Counted from the stretch's first letter, positions 1 to 8,911 are shown. The stretch: 64,000 bases of DNA from an uncultured Rhodopila sp. (GCF_903915725.1 NZ_CAIWTY010000061.1:1-64000), one strand, 5' to 3'. Made by a program: numbers and translations. Notes: generated from the sequence alone by a model not told the origin.

Positions 1-71
1 ACCGACCCGTCACGGGCCAGTTCGATCAGGTCTTTACGCGATTCGGGGTCGAGGAAGCCGGCGCGGATCAT
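1..71 (-). CDS. IS630-type transposase, N-terminal fragment (runs off window)
   Basis: The reverse strand reads ATG at 71-69 followed by 23 open codons to the window edge, giving MIRAGFLDPESRKDLIELAR and then DGS. This opening (a G-F-L-D segment, then a D-L-I-x-L-A-R-D-G-S helix) is what I recognise as the amino end of IS630-family DDE transposases, just before their helix-turn-helix. The catalytic DDE domain would lie to the left of the window. The call rests on family memory of a short stretch, so it is moderate. The divergent crotonase gene beside it appears to have been cut by this element. Confidence 0.6.
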   Translation of the reverse strand, partial: MIRAGFLDPESRKDLIELARDGS

Positions 72-140
72 GCACGGACCAGAATCGCAGCAGAACTGAT
101 TCGCAAGGGATTTTTTCGGGTTCCCGCGGAGTCAGGGTAT
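1..140 (-). mobile_element. End of an IS630-type insertion sequence
   Basis: Positions 72-137 lie upstream of the transposase start and look like an insertion sequence end rather than the leader of the crotonase gene. A TATA sequence at 138-141 could hold the TA target dinucleotide that IS630/Tc1 elements duplicate. Read on the reverse strand, the element would begin just inside it with CCCTGACTCCGCGGGAAC. The other end is outside the window, so the terminal repeat and target duplication cannot be confirmed; the boundary is an estimate. Confidence 0.45.
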
Positions 141-187
141 ATCGTCAGGACGGGCAGATCGTCACGATCACGCTGAACGATCCGGCG

Positions 188-922
188 ATGCGCAATCCAA
201 TCTCGGAACGCGAAACAGTCGATGCGCTGGTCGCGGCGATCGAACGGTTGAACCAGGATAGCACCGCAAGGGTGGCGATCCTGACCGGGGCGGGCAGCGC
301 CTTCAGTTCCGGCGGCGATCTGCGGGCGATGCAGAAGGCGTTTGACGTGCGATCGGCCAAGCCCTCGCTGACACCGCATTACTACAAATTTGGCATCCAG
401 CGCATTCCGCTGGCGTTCGAGAAGCTGGATGTGCCGATCATTGCGGCAGTTAACGGAGCGGCGATCGGTGCTGGGCTGGATTTGGCGTGCATGTGCGATA
501 TGCGCATCGCGGCGGAAAGTGCCCGGTTTGCCGAGAGTTTTGTCAAAGTCGGCATCGTGCCGGGCGATGGCGGGGCGTGGCTGCTGCCGAGGGTCGTTGG
601 CTACTCGAAAGCGTGCGAGATGGTGTTCACCGGCGACACGCTGAACGCGGCCGAGGCGTTGGCGTGCGGGCTGGTCTCGCGGGTCGTGCCGGATGAGCAA
701 CTTCTTGCTGCGGCGAAGGCGCTGGCGGAGCGTGTCGCGGTGAACCCGCCGCATGCGGTGCGGATGGCGAAACGGCTGCTGATCGAGGGGCGGCACAGCC
801 GGTTGGATACGTTGCTGGAACTGTCAGCCAGTCTGCAGTCGCTGGCGCACGCGACGGCGGATCATCGGGAGGCGGTGAATGCGTTCCTGGAGAAGCGGAA
901 GCCGGACTTCACCGGGGATTGA
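188..922 (+). CDS. Enoyl-CoA hydratase/isomerase (crotonase) family protein, 5' end probably lost
   Basis: Crotonase-fold protein. The oxyanion-hole segment AFSSGGDLRAM lies at about residues 38-48 and the second glycine-rich loop reads AAIGAGLDLACMCDMR. It ends with the usual trimerisation helices. By eye, the two glutamates used by classical hydratases are not retained (an aspartate in the GLDLA loop, no acid at the second site), so the reaction is uncertain. The reading frame is open upstream with family-like sequence (YRQDGQIVTITLNDPA, from position 140) but contains no ATG, GTG or TTG. The first such codon, ATG at 188, falls inside the fold after the first beta strand. I infer that the native start was removed by the neighbouring insertion sequence. 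It may be a pseudogene. Confidence 0.8.
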   Translation: MRNPISERETVDALVAAIERLNQDSTARVAILTGAGSAFSSGGDLRAMQKAFDVRSAKPSLTPHYYKFGIQRIPLAFEKLDVPIIAAVNGAAIGAGLDLACMCDMRIAAESARFAESFVKVGIVPGDGGAWLLPRVVGYSKACEMVFTGDTLNAAEALACGLVSRVVPDEQLLAAAKALAERVAVNPPHAVRMAKRLLIEGRHSRLDTLLELSASLQSLAHATADHREAVNAFLEKRKPDFTGD

Positions 923-933
923 CATCAGGGCTT

Positions 934-2019
934 TTAGGCGGCGAGGCGAACATTCTCGTCATACAAAGGATACCGATCGACCTGTGTGCCGCAAACAGTC
1001 AGGACCGCCGGTTCGGCCACAGTCTCCCACGGAATCGTTGCCGCGCCATCGGTCCAGCGCCAGATCGACCTGCCCAACCTCTCGACCTCGTCCCAGCCGT
1101 CCTGAAGGTCCGGATGATCGGGCGGCAGGATCGCGTCGCCTTCGCCGGAGCGAATTGCGATCCAGTTGACACGGATGCCGAGGCGGCGCGTGTCGCGCTG
1201 GGCGGACACCATCTTGTCCGACGGTATGCAGAAGCGCGACTTCAGGGTAACGGTCGTTGCGCCCGCCGGCACAATGAAGACGTAGCGTGAGTCATGGGTC
1301 GACATGGGCGGAACCACCACGCCGTCAGCGAGAATGCGGACATCGGCATCCTCGACCGTGATGATGTTGGGGATGGCAAATCCGATCGCCGCGGAGCGGC
1401 CGGCGAGTTGAGTCCAGCTCGCTTCGACTTCAGCCGCGGTCGCCAGCGGCGCACAGGCATGGGTTTCCCAGCGCGCTGAGTCCCAATGAGCGCTCATCAC
1501 CGGAAAAAGCTGGCGGGGTTCGTCGCTGTTGTCGAAGTAATCGCGGTTACCCGTGTCGAGATAGCTTTCGGCCGGCGTGTTTTCGGCGAGCAAAATGCGA
1601 TGATTATCAAGCTCAAGGTGGTAGTACGTGAATGGAGCATGGTCCCGCTCGCTCACGATCGATCCGCCGTTCACCAGCTTCTTGGCGGGAACGCAGCGGC
1701 CGCCGATGACCAGGCAATGCTCAGGCGACACGAACAGGTCGCGCGCGGGCCGACCTTCGGCGATCGCACCGGCACGGATGCGGATTGGTGCGGCACACTC
1801 GACCCGGGCATGCCTGGACAGATCGATCCCCGTCCGGCCAACCCACCGCACCGTATCAACGACTTCCCGGCCGTCCAGGATCACCGTGATCTTGTCGCCG
1901 GGCATAATAGTCTCAATCGCCACCTCACCGCCGGGGGTGCGGATTCGCGTGCCCTCTTTATAGCAGGTAGTACCGCTGGAACCTCCGCCGCCGCCGGCTC
2001 CGCCAGCACGATTAACCAT
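934..2019 (-). CDS. Hint-domain protein (Hedgehog/intein type), copy 1
   Basis: 361 residues. A short glycine-rich leader (residues 1-17) precedes Cys19, which sits where the Hint nucleophile is expected (TTCYKEGTRIRTPGGEV). The other Hint signature, SPEHCL, is at about 98-103. The family pattern after it continues through ESYLDTGNR, and a conserved C-terminal region starts at about residue 185. This matches the Hint_2 type proteins common in Acetobacteraceae and Rhodobacteraceae. Self-cleavage at Cys19 would release only the glycine-rich leader; whether it occurs is unknown. An AGGA motif 7 bases upstream of ATG supports the start. It follows a PEP-CTERM gene by 42 bases and has a close paralogue at 23876-24931. 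It converges on the crotonase gene with an 11-base gap. Confidence 0.88.
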   Translation of the reverse strand: MVNRAGGAGGGGGSSGTTCYKEGTRIRTPGGEVAIETIMPGDKITVILDGREVVDTVRWVGRTGIDLSRHARVECAAPIRIRAGAIAEGRPARDLFVSPEHCLVIGGRCVPAKKLVNGGSIVSERDHAPFTYYHLELDNHRILLAENTPAESYLDTGNRDYFDNSDEPRQLFPVMSAHWDSARWETHACAPLATAAEVEASWTQLAGRSAAIGFAIPNIITVEDADVRILADGVVVPPMSTHDSRYVFIVPAGATTVTLKSRFCIPSDKMVSAQRDTRRLGIRVNWIAIRSGEGDAILPPDHPDLQDGWDEVERLGRSIWRWTDGAATIPWETVAEPAVLTVCGTQVDRYPLYDENVRLAA

Positions 2020-2061
2020 TATGATATCCTACCGTCGCGTTTGGAAATGAATGGGATCGAA

Positions 2062-2787
2062 TCAATCCGGCTTGCGCCGCCGCCTGATGACCAGGCCGGC
2101 CAAACCAACGCCAAGAACTGCGATCGTGGCCGGTTCCGGAACCGCCGATGTCGTGACGTTCGAGACGACCATTTCGTATTGGCCGCTGGGCGGGAGCAGC
2201 GTAGCCGGATCAACCACCCCCCAGCCGCCGCTATTATTGGCTATATACTGGCCGCTGGTTCCGATGCCCGCGACAGCGTTGTTAGCAAACCATTCGAAGG
2301 ACGAACTGCCGGCCGGGTCGACGACAACGACCCAATATTCTCCGTTCGCCGACAACGGGATCTGGGCATTTGTTATGGACAATGTGGTCAATTGCGGTCC
2401 GCCGGTTTGGAATACCGGCCCGGTGGCCACCAGCGAGTTGTCGTTAACGGCGGCAATGGGCGTCAACGTTGAGAAGTCCCCGGTTTGAATAGGCGACGCG
2501 GCATCGGAACTGTCCGCAACCAGATAGACATTGACTGATTGGTTGTCGGAAGGATTGTCCGCGGTGAGCGCGAGGCCGATCGTGTTGAAGGCGCCGCCGG
2601 CGTGGAATTCTTGCGCAATTTCCGTTACTTGATCGCCATAACCATCCGGCGGCAACGGGCCGTTTCCGTCAACTCCGTAGACGGTCCTGCCATCATAACT
2701 GTTGAAAAGGATGGTGGTTGCATTGGCCGGCAGCGATGCCGCCGATAGTATCGACAGCATGCCCAGTGCTGAAATGCGCCGACTCAT
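2062..2787 (-). CDS. PEP-CTERM sorting domain protein, copy 1
   Basis: 241 residues. The N-terminal signal peptide runs to about residue 23 (SLPANA). A beta-rich body follows, containing LSANGEYWVVVVDPAG. The C-terminus is a textbook PEP-CTERM tail: VPEPATIAVLGVGLAGLV, then an RRRRK basic end. Such proteins are exported, cleaved and transferred to the envelope by an exosortase; no exosortase gene is in this window. No convincing ribosome binding site precedes the ATG at 2787, so the start is less certain than the rest. It is the first gene of a two-gene unit with the Hint protein. A paralogous unit lies at 23876-25647, and the two PEP-CTERM proteins share the G-E-Y-W-V segment and a G-I-G-T-x-G-Q stretch. 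Confidence 0.88.
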   Translation of the reverse strand: MSRRISALGMLSILSAASLPANATTILFNSYDGRTVYGVDGNGPLPPDGYGDQVTEIAQEFHAGGAFNTIGLALTADNPSDNQSVNVYLVADSSDAASPIQTGDFSTLTPIAAVNDNSLVATGPVFQTGGPQLTTLSITNAQIPLSANGEYWVVVVDPAGSSSFEWFANNAVAGIGTSGQYIANNSGGWGVVDPATLLPPSGQYEMVVSNVTTSAVPEPATIAVLGVGLAGLVIRRRRKPD

Positions 2788-3552
2788 GATGCCGTGCCCG
2801 CTTCGAAAATGGCCTGAACCTGCAAACAGCGAACAACGCGCAAATTCCGGGCCGACGCATTTCCACCATCAAGGGTTCTGCCTGAGGCAGGGGGAGCCGA
2901 CCGTCTTCGATCTCCGAGACCCGGGCTGGGAACTAACGGCGGACGTGCCTTGTCATGGGATCTTTTTTCGCCCTTCGGATCGGGATGTGCGATCCTGGCT
3001 GGAAAAGTCCAAATATCAAGAAGAATATTATTAAATATCATAAGATATCATACTGGTACCTTAATTGTCATGACAAACGCATTAATCTGATCACGCGTTC
3101 ACGTTTTCGTGATAATCCGCCCGCGCCGTGTCCGGATGCCCAAAACTTGCCGACGCAGGAAGCCATGCCGCCCCTGGCCACCACTCAACGCTGCGAAACG
3201 GACCGAGATGTTCCATCCGCAACCATCTCGCCCGGGGTCATCGACCCTGAAAAAGGCGGCGTGCAATCACCTCGCGCAAAGCTGCGATGACCCTACTGGC
3301 CGAGGAGATATCCCGGGCGGGAAAACCGGCCGGGCCCCACCGCTCAGTGCGACGGCTCGGGCTCGCGCTTGCGTCGCTTTAACGACGGCGGTTCGCGCAT
3401 TCAGCATCGGATCGGCGCGCCCGGGCGACCAGGAGAGCATGCGGATCTCATGACGATACGAACTGCATAAGCGTCAGTCCACCGGCGCGCTTGCCGTGCC
3501 GCAACGATACCGCCTGTCCCCCAGGCGTTAGCCGGGCTGGCGGCTGCGCGAT
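2788..3552. other. 765-base spacer without a recognisable gene
   Basis: Lies upstream of the PEP-CTERM gene and downstream of pheT, both on the minus strand. A markedly AT-rich patch at about 3005-3095 stands out from the GC-rich surroundings and is a plausible promoter region for the PEP-CTERM/Hint unit, about 220-300 bases from its start. Open frames here lack ribosome binding sites and protein-like composition. I see no RNA gene. Confidence 0.5.
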
Positions 3553-6015
3553 CTACCGCAGCGTCGCCCCCGTCGCCTTCGCCACCGCCGCCACCACCTT
3601 CTGGCACGCCGCCTCGATCTCCGGATCGGTTAGAGTCTTGTCGCGCGGCTGGAACGTCACCTCCACCGCCACCGACATCTTGCCCTCCGGCAGCTTGTCG
3701 CCAGCGTAGACATCGAACAACGACACCGCTGTGATCAGTGCCCGCTCGGCCCCTTTGGCCGCGCGCACCACGCTGTCCGCCGCCACCGACGTATCCACCA
3801 GGAACGCAAAATCGCGCCGCACCGGCTGGAATGCCGGCAGATCCGGCGCCGCCTTCTTGCGCCGCTTCGGATCCGCCACCGCGTCCAGGTTCAGCTCGAA
3901 CACCACCATCGGCCCCGGCAGATCCAGCGCCGCCAGCAGCCGCGGATGGATCTCGCCGAAATACCCCATCACCGTCTTCGGCCCCTGCCGCACCAGGCCC
4001 GAGCGGCCCGGATGCAGGAACGCCGGCGCCTCGGCCGTCACCTGCAGCGACTCCAGCGACACGCCGATAGCGCTCAGCAGCGCCCACAGATCGCCCTTCG
4101 CATCCATCTCGTCCACCGGACGCTGTGGCGCCAGCCAGCTTCGCGGAGTCGCCCCGCTGCGCAATCCGGCCGCCACCAGCTTCTGCCCCTCCGGCGCATC
4201 GATCGCGAAAGCCGGACCGATTTCAAACAGCGACACGTCCGAATACCCGCGCGCGGCGTTGCGCTTCGCCGCCAGCGCCAGAGTCGCGATCGGAGTCGGC
4301 CGCAGCTGATCCAGATCCGATGCGATTGGATTGCTCAGCCGCAGCGCGTCCGGCGCCGCGCCGAAGCGTTCCGCCTCCGCCCGCGCCATGAAGCTGAACG
4401 TCACGCATTCCAGCAAACCCGCCGCCGCCAGCGTCCGGCGCGCCAGGGCGGTGCGCTGCTGCCGCGCAGTCAGCGTGACCGCCGGCACCGGGCTTTCGCG
4501 CGGCAGCGACACCGCCGGCACCGCATCCAGGCCGCGCAGCCGCAATACCTCCTCGATCAGGTCGTTTTCCGCCTCGATCTGCGCGCAACCCTCCGCCGCC
4601 TTCGCCGCTTTGGCCGGATCGAGCGACGGCGACTGGTCCAGCGCAATCGGCGCGGCCACGTCGTTGCGCCACGGCGGCACTGCAACGGTCACGCTGGCCT
4701 CGTCGCGCGCTCGCACCGCGAAACCAAGATGCGTCAGCGACTCGACCGCCTCGTCCGGGCCGATATCCGAGCCGCCGAGCCCGGCGATCCGGGCGAAGCG
4801 CAAGGTCGCGTCCCGCTGCCAATGCGGTTCCGCCCCCGCCGATGTCACCGTGCCCGGTTCGCCGCCGCACAGTTCCAGGATCAGCGCGGTGGCCGCCTCG
4901 ATCGCCGCCGGCGGCAGCGTCGGATCGAGCCCGCGCTCGAATCGCTGCCGCGCGTCAGAGACGATCTGATGCCGCCGCCCGGTCAGCGCGATACGGACCG
5001 GGTCGAACAGCGCGCATTCAACGAACACGCTGGTGGTGGCTTCGTCGCAGCCCGTCGCCTCGCCGCCGATAACCCCGGCGATCGACTGCACACCCGCCGC
5101 ATCGGCGATAGCGCAGTCCTCCGGATCGAGCGTGTAGTCCTTGCCGTTCAGCGCGGCCAGGACCTCTCCGGCACCGCGCCGCAGGGTCAGCACGTCGCCG
5201 GACAGTTTCGCCACATCGAACACGTGCAGCGGTCGCCCCAGGTCAACCGTGAAGAAATTCGTCACGTCCACCAGCGCATTGATCGGCCGCAGACCAATGT
5301 ATGTCAGGCGATCCTGAAGCCATTTCGGGCTGGCGGAGTTGCGCACGCCGCGGATGGTACGGCCGATGATCCAGGGGCAGGCTTCCGGAAACGCGATCTC
5401 CCAGCGCGGCCCGCCGTCAAACACCGGCGGCACAACGGCGGGGGCGAATGGCTTCAACGTGCCCAGCCCGGCGGCGGCCAGGTCGCGCGCCACGCCGCGC
5501 ACCGAGAAGCAGTCGCCGCGGTTCGGCGTCACGCTGATGTCGATGACCGGATCATCAAGCCCGGCGTAATACGCGTAGGATACCCCCACCGGCGCATCCG
5601 CCGGCAGCTCGATGATGCCGGAGTGGTCCTCTCCAAGGCCCAATTCCTTCGCCGAGAGCAGCATCCCGGCGCTGACCACGCCGCGAATCTCGCCAACCTT
5701 CAGGGTCAGGCTCAGGCCGGGGATGTAGCTGCCCGGCGCGGCGAACACCGCCTTCATGCCGGTATGCGCATTCGGCGCGCCGCACACCACCGACACGATC
5801 CCGTCCCCCGCATCCACCTTGCACGCCCGCAGCCGATCGGCGTTGGGGTGGGGAAGGGCTTCGATGACATGAGCGATGCGGAAGGGGGCCAAGGCGGCGC
5901 CGCGATTGCCGACGCCTTCCAGCTCCAGGCCGATGCGGGTCAGGGTATCGGTGATCTCCTGCAAGGAGGCGTCGGTCTGCAGGTGGGTCTTCAGCCAGGA
6001 TAGAGTGAACTTCAT
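3553..6015 (-). CDS. pheT: Phenylalanine--tRNA ligase beta subunit
   Basis: 820 residues, close to the usual bacterial length of about 800. Forms the alpha2-beta2 enzyme that charges tRNA-Phe. Visible parts: N-terminal start MKFTLSWLKTHL; the EMAP/OB-fold tRNA-binding domain at about 40-150; the B3/B4 editing domain at about 200-390; the B5 region near 400-490, which carries an extra alanine-rich segment; and the C-terminal anticodon-binding FDX-ACB domain opening with FQPVRRDFAFLVD. It follows pheS with only 3 bases between them and is surely cotranscribed with it. The gene order rpmI-rplT-(insert)-pheS-pheT is the ancestral arrangement. Confidence 0.97.
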   Translation of the reverse strand: MKFTLSWLKTHLQTDASLQEITDTLTRIGLELEGVGNRGAALAPFRIAHVIEALPHPNADRLRACKVDAGDGIVSVVCGAPNAHTGMKAVFAAPGSYIPGLSLTLKVGEIRGVVSAGMLLSAKELGLGEDHSGIIELPADAPVGVSYAYYAGLDDPVIDISVTPNRGDCFSVRGVARDLAAAGLGTLKPFAPAVVPPVFDGGPRWEIAFPEACPWIIGRTIRGVRNSASPKWLQDRLTYIGLRPINALVDVTNFFTVDLGRPLHVFDVAKLSGDVLTLRRGAGEVLAALNGKDYTLDPEDCAIADAAGVQSIAGVIGGEATGCDEATTSVFVECALFDPVRIALTGRRHQIVSDARQRFERGLDPTLPPAAIEAATALILELCGGEPGTVTSAGAEPHWQRDATLRFARIAGLGGSDIGPDEAVESLTHLGFAVRARDEASVTVAVPPWRNDVAAPIALDQSPSLDPAKAAKAAEGCAQIEAENDLIEEVLRLRGLDAVPAVSLPRESPVPAVTLTARQQRTALARRTLAAAGLLECVTFSFMARAEAERFGAAPDALRLSNPIASDLDQLRPTPIATLALAAKRNAARGYSDVSLFEIGPAFAIDAPEGQKLVAAGLRSGATPRSWLAPQRPVDEMDAKGDLWALLSAIGVSLESLQVTAEAPAFLHPGRSGLVRQGPKTVMGYFGEIHPRLLAALDLPGPMVVFELNLDAVADPKRRKKAAPDLPAFQPVRRDFAFLVDTSVAADSVVRAAKGAERALITAVSLFDVYAGDKLPEGKMSVAVEVTFQPRDKTLTDPEIEAACQKVVAAVAKATGATLR

Positions 6016-6018
6016 GGC

Positions 6019-7086
6019 TCACACTCCCTCATGCAGCATGCTGGGAGCCAGCGGATTGAACCCGTAATGCCGCTGCCAGCGAACATCCGACTCATAGAAC
6101 GGCCGCAGATCGGCCATGCCATGCTTCAGCATGGTGATGCGCTCGATGCCCATGCCCCAGGCGAAGCCCTGCCACTCGCGCGGGTCGATGCCGCAATTGG
6201 CCAGCACGCGCGGATGCACCATGCCGCTGCCCAGGATCTCCAGCCAGTCGCCGCCGCGGCCGAGTTCGCCGGTCTTGCGATCCCAGCCGATATCCACCTC
6301 CATCGAGGGTTCCGTAAACGGGAAATACGACGACCGGAACCGCACCGGCAGGTCGGAAATGGCGAAGAAGGTGCGCAGGAAATCAATCAGCACGCCCTTC
6401 AGATGGCCGAGCGTCATGCCGCGGTCGATCACCAGCCCCTCGCACTGATGGAACATCGGCGAGTGGGTCGCGTCATGATCCGCCCGATACGTCCGGCCGG
6501 TGACGATCACCCGTATCGGCGGCTCCTGCGACAGCATGGTGCGGATCTGCCCGGGCGAGGTGTGGGTGCGCAGCACCGGCGGCGCCTTGCCGTCGCGCGG
6601 CGGCAGATAGAAGGTGTCGTGATCCGCCCGGGCCGGGTGGTGCGCCGGGATGTTCAGCGCGCCGAAGTTGAACCAGTCGCTCTCCACGTCCGGACCGTCC
6701 ACCACCGTGCAGCCCATGGCGCCGAAGATGGCGGAAACTTCCTCCATGGTGCGGGAGATCGGGTGGATCAGCCCGAGCTCGCGCGGGCGCGGCGGCAGGG
6801 TCGGGTCGATCCGCTCCGACAGCAGGCGGGCGTCGAGCGCGGCCTCCTCCAGTTGCAGCTTGCGCCCGTCGATCGCGGCATTCAGCGCGTCCTTCAGCCG
6901 GTTCAGCGCCGCGCCGCGCTCCTTCTTCTGCTCGGCCGGGACTTTGCCGAGGTCGCGCAGCATGGCCGTCAGGCTGCCATTGCGGCCGAGCACGGCGATG
7001 CGAATGGCATCCCAGGCGCGCAGGTCGCCGGCTTCCGCCAGGGCGGCGTCGGTGGAAATCTTGAGGGCTTCGAGGTCGTCGTTCAT
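6019..7086 (-). CDS. pheS: Phenylalanine--tRNA ligase alpha subunit
   Basis: 355 residues, the catalytic subunit of PheRS. The N-terminal coiled-coil region (residues 1-90) is followed by the class II core: RTYRADHDATHSPMFHQCEG (motif 2 region) and GFAWGMGIERITMLKHGM (motif 3). The open frame extends 34 codons further upstream, but the ATG at 7086 gives the normal PheS opening (MNDDLEALK) and the expected length, so I chose it. It lies immediately upstream of pheT and downstream of a non-canonical insert of two genes. Confidence 0.97.
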   Translation of the reverse strand: MNDDLEALKISTDAALAEAGDLRAWDAIRIAVLGRNGSLTAMLRDLGKVPAEQKKERGAALNRLKDALNAAIDGRKLQLEEAALDARLLSERIDPTLPPRPRELGLIHPISRTMEEVSAIFGAMGCTVVDGPDVESDWFNFGALNIPAHHPARADHDTFYLPPRDGKAPPVLRTHTSPGQIRTMLSQEPPIRVIVTGRTYRADHDATHSPMFHQCEGLVIDRGMTLGHLKGVLIDFLRTFFAISDLPVRFRSSYFPFTEPSMEVDIGWDRKTGELGRGGDWLEILGSGMVHPRVLANCGIDPREWQGFAWGMGIERITMLKHGMADLRPFYESDVRWQRHYGFNPLAPSMLHEGV

Positions 7087-7218
7087 TATTCGGTCCTGGA
7101 TGCGGAAAGGGCCACCTTGTTCAGGCGGCCCGAATTGGTCGTTCTCGGCGTCTTGCTTCCGGCGGCTACCTGCAGCGATGCGCCACAAGGGCTCTTACGG
7201 ATGGAGCACGTCGCCTCA

Positions 7219-7410
7219 TTACGGGTGTGTCTTCGTTTGGGGTGGTGCCTGCACAGCTTCGCCAGGGTCGCCCGCTTTTGGCTGCCCGGGGGGGCGTGGA
7301 CTGCTTGGCGCAAAAGACTGCGGCGGCGGCGGCCGATAGTCCCCCGGAGGCGGGTTGACACCCCCCTTTTTCGGGAAGCCCTCGTTCATTGCAAATCGCT
7401 TGGTGCCCAT
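7219..7410 (-). CDS. Small proline-rich protein following the DUF6338-type gene
   Basis: 63 residues starting MGTKRFAMNEGFPKKGG, followed by a proline-rich stretch (PPPGDYRPPPPQSF) and a proline/glycine/glutamine-rich tail. The ATG is 7 bases beyond the stop of the upstream membrane-protein gene on the same strand. A GAGGGG sequence overlaps that stop about 15 bases before the ATG, which is a long spacing. I recall short proline-rich genes directly behind DUF6338-type genes in other bacteria, which makes a coupled pair plausible. An alternative ATG is 21 bases further in. No function can be assigned. Confidence 0.45.
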   Translation of the reverse strand: MGTKRFAMNEGFPKKGGVNPPPGDYRPPPPQSFAPSSPRPPGQPKAGDPGEAVQAPPQTKTHP

Positions 7411-7417
7411 TTTCTAG

Positions 7418-8089
7418 CTACTCATCCCCTCGGGAACGACCGACCGACTTCGGATTGGCGCCGAATTCTAGCACGAGGTCGTCCTTTTTGAACGCCAGAT
7501 AGAGAATCGGGATTTCGCCGACTTTTTCAGCGGTATCTAGACTGAAAACCTGCACAAGCTCCAGGACCATCTCCCGCTCCTTTTCGCCGGCTGAAAAGCT
7601 GCGGACATACCCCTGATAGATGTGTCCCCGTTCCTTGTGCCTGACGGTGACCCAGTTATCGGTATCGTACGAAGTGAGAAGAAGGCTCCATACGTCGGGG
7701 TCGCTGAATCTCCTGGTGATTCGGATCAGCCGGCACAACCTGATGAGCAGGCCGTGATTGCTATTCAGTGTTACCACCAACCCCAGAATGACCCCGATGA
7801 CGCTTGCGACGCCGATGGGCGCGGCCTTGATGCCGGATTTGTCGATGGCTGAGGGGTTTAGAAGGGCGATGTCGTCAAGGTTGACGCCAAGGCGGCCGGT
7901 CATCGCCGGATACAAAGCGTTTACCGCTGCCAGAGCCATGTAGCTCGCGACGCCATACATGAAAATCTGCAGGAAGACCGTCGTATTATCCCGGGTCCGT
8001 TTGCTGGCGAGGCTTGCGACCACGCCATAGCAAAGGATGCCCGGGATAAAGATCAGGACCAGCGCCAGAACCGCCGTGTTTATCGGCAC
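7418..8089 (-). CDS. DUF6338-type membrane protein
   Basis: 223 residues. A hydrophobic N-terminal segment ALVLIFIPGILCYGVVAS (about 8-25) is followed by a second segment at about 40-60 and a third at about 92-107 (IGVASVIGVILGLVV). The remainder, about 110-223, is a soluble domain that includes WVTVRHKERGHIYQGYVRSF, a small beta-barrel-like pattern. The layout fits the uncharacterised DUF6338 family, which is often found near stress or defence genes. Here it sits 23 bases downstream of rplT and ahead of pheS, so it is probably read with the ribosomal protein operon. No catalytic motif seen. Confidence 0.65.
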   Translation of the reverse strand: MPINTAVLALVLIFIPGILCYGVVASLASKRTRDNTTVFLQIFMYGVASYMALAAVNALYPAMTGRLGVNLDDIALLNPSAIDKSGIKAAPIGVASVIGVILGLVVTLNSNHGLLIRLCRLIRITRRFSDPDVWSLLLTSYDTDNWVTVRHKERGHIYQGYVRSFSAGEKEREMVLELVQVFSLDTAEKVGEIPILYLAFKKDDLVLEFGANPKSVGRSRGDE

Positions 8090-8112
8090 GTCGGCTGGCC
8101 CGCTTCAGGGGT

Positions 8113-8469
8113 TCAGGCCAGGGCGGCCTGGACCTTCTGCACGATACCCGCAAACGACTCCGCATCATCATAGGCGATGGCGGCGAGGACCTTGCGGTCC
8201 AGCTCGATCCCGGCCTTGCTCAGCCCGTGGATGAACTGCGAGTAGGTCAGGCCGTGCTCGCGCACCGCGGCGTTGATGCGCTGGATCCACAGGCCGCGGA
8301 ACTCGCGCTTCTTAACCCGGCGGTCGCGGTAGGCGTATTGGAGGGATTTCTCCAGGCGTTCCCGCGCGATGCGGTAATTCGTGGACGACCGGCCGACAAA
8401 GCCCTTGGATTGCTCAAGGACCTTCTTGTGGCGGGCGTGGGTGGTGGTGCCCCGTTTGACGCGTGCCAT
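8113..8469 (-). CDS. rplT: 50S ribosomal protein L20
   Basis: 118 residues, the normal length for L20. The N-terminal basic helix opens [20 protein letters not shown]; the globular part includes [11 protein letters not shown] and ends in the expected helix. L20 binds 23S rRNA early in assembly of the large subunit. It lies 12 bases downstream of rpmI. In many bacteria L20 represses this operon through mRNA structure near infC-rpmI, but infC is not present upstream here. Confidence 0.97.
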   Translation of the reverse strand: MARVKRGTTTHARHKKVLEQSKGFVGRSSTNYRIARERLEKSLQYAYRDRRVKKREFRGLWIQRINAAVREHGLTYSQFIHGLSKAGIELDRKVLAAIAYDDAESFAGIVQKVQAALA

Positions 8470-8481
8470 TCTGAGTCTCCC

Positions 8482-8685
8482 TTATGCTATGCCGTAGGGA
8501 GCCCACTGCTTGACGGTAATGCCGTCAGCATGGGTCAGCGTCTGGCTGCCGCGATTGGTGCGCTTGGTTTTCTGCGAGCGGTTGATCAGGCCGTGACGCT
8601 TGTTGCCGGGTCCGGCCAGAACCTTGCCGGTCGCGGTGATCTTGAACCGCTTCTTGACCGACGATTTGGTCTTCGCTTTGGGCAT
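8482..8685 (-). CDS. rpmI: 50S ribosomal protein L35
   Basis: 67 residues, typical of L35. It opens [20 protein letters not shown], contains the conserved [18 protein letters not shown] block and ends [18 protein letters not shown] lies just upstream of the ATG. First gene of the leftward rpmI-rplT-insert-pheST cluster. The upstream 226 bases hold no infC; the next gene on the strand is trmO. Confidence 0.96.
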   Translation of the reverse strand: MPKAKTKSSVKKRFKITATGKVLAGPGNKRHGLINRSQKTKRTNRGSQTLTHADGITVKQWAPYGIA

Positions 8686-8911
8686 TTAGGTCTCCTTCAT
8701 ATGGCGCTTGCCCACCCGCACCGGGTGACGAACGGCAAGCCGTCGCGGCCGGGCATGCCCTTCCAGGCCCGGACTCGCAGACAGGGGCGGGGGTATAGCG
8801 GCGGCGGCGCGGACAGGCAAGCGTGTTCGCTCGCCTGCGACCGTTCGCACCGGTTCGGCGCCCACACGCATCTATACAAAAGGTACAGATGTGCGCGTCC
8901 GGCATGCCGGC

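Noticed and set aside
3946-6003. 685-residue plus-strand frame over pheT
   Set aside because: Arginine/glutamine-rich shadow of the pheT coding strand; no domain or ribosome binding site.
8686-8911. infC expected upstream of rpmI
   Set aside because: No IF3-like sequence on the strand in this gap; the next gene is trmO, so infC is elsewhere.
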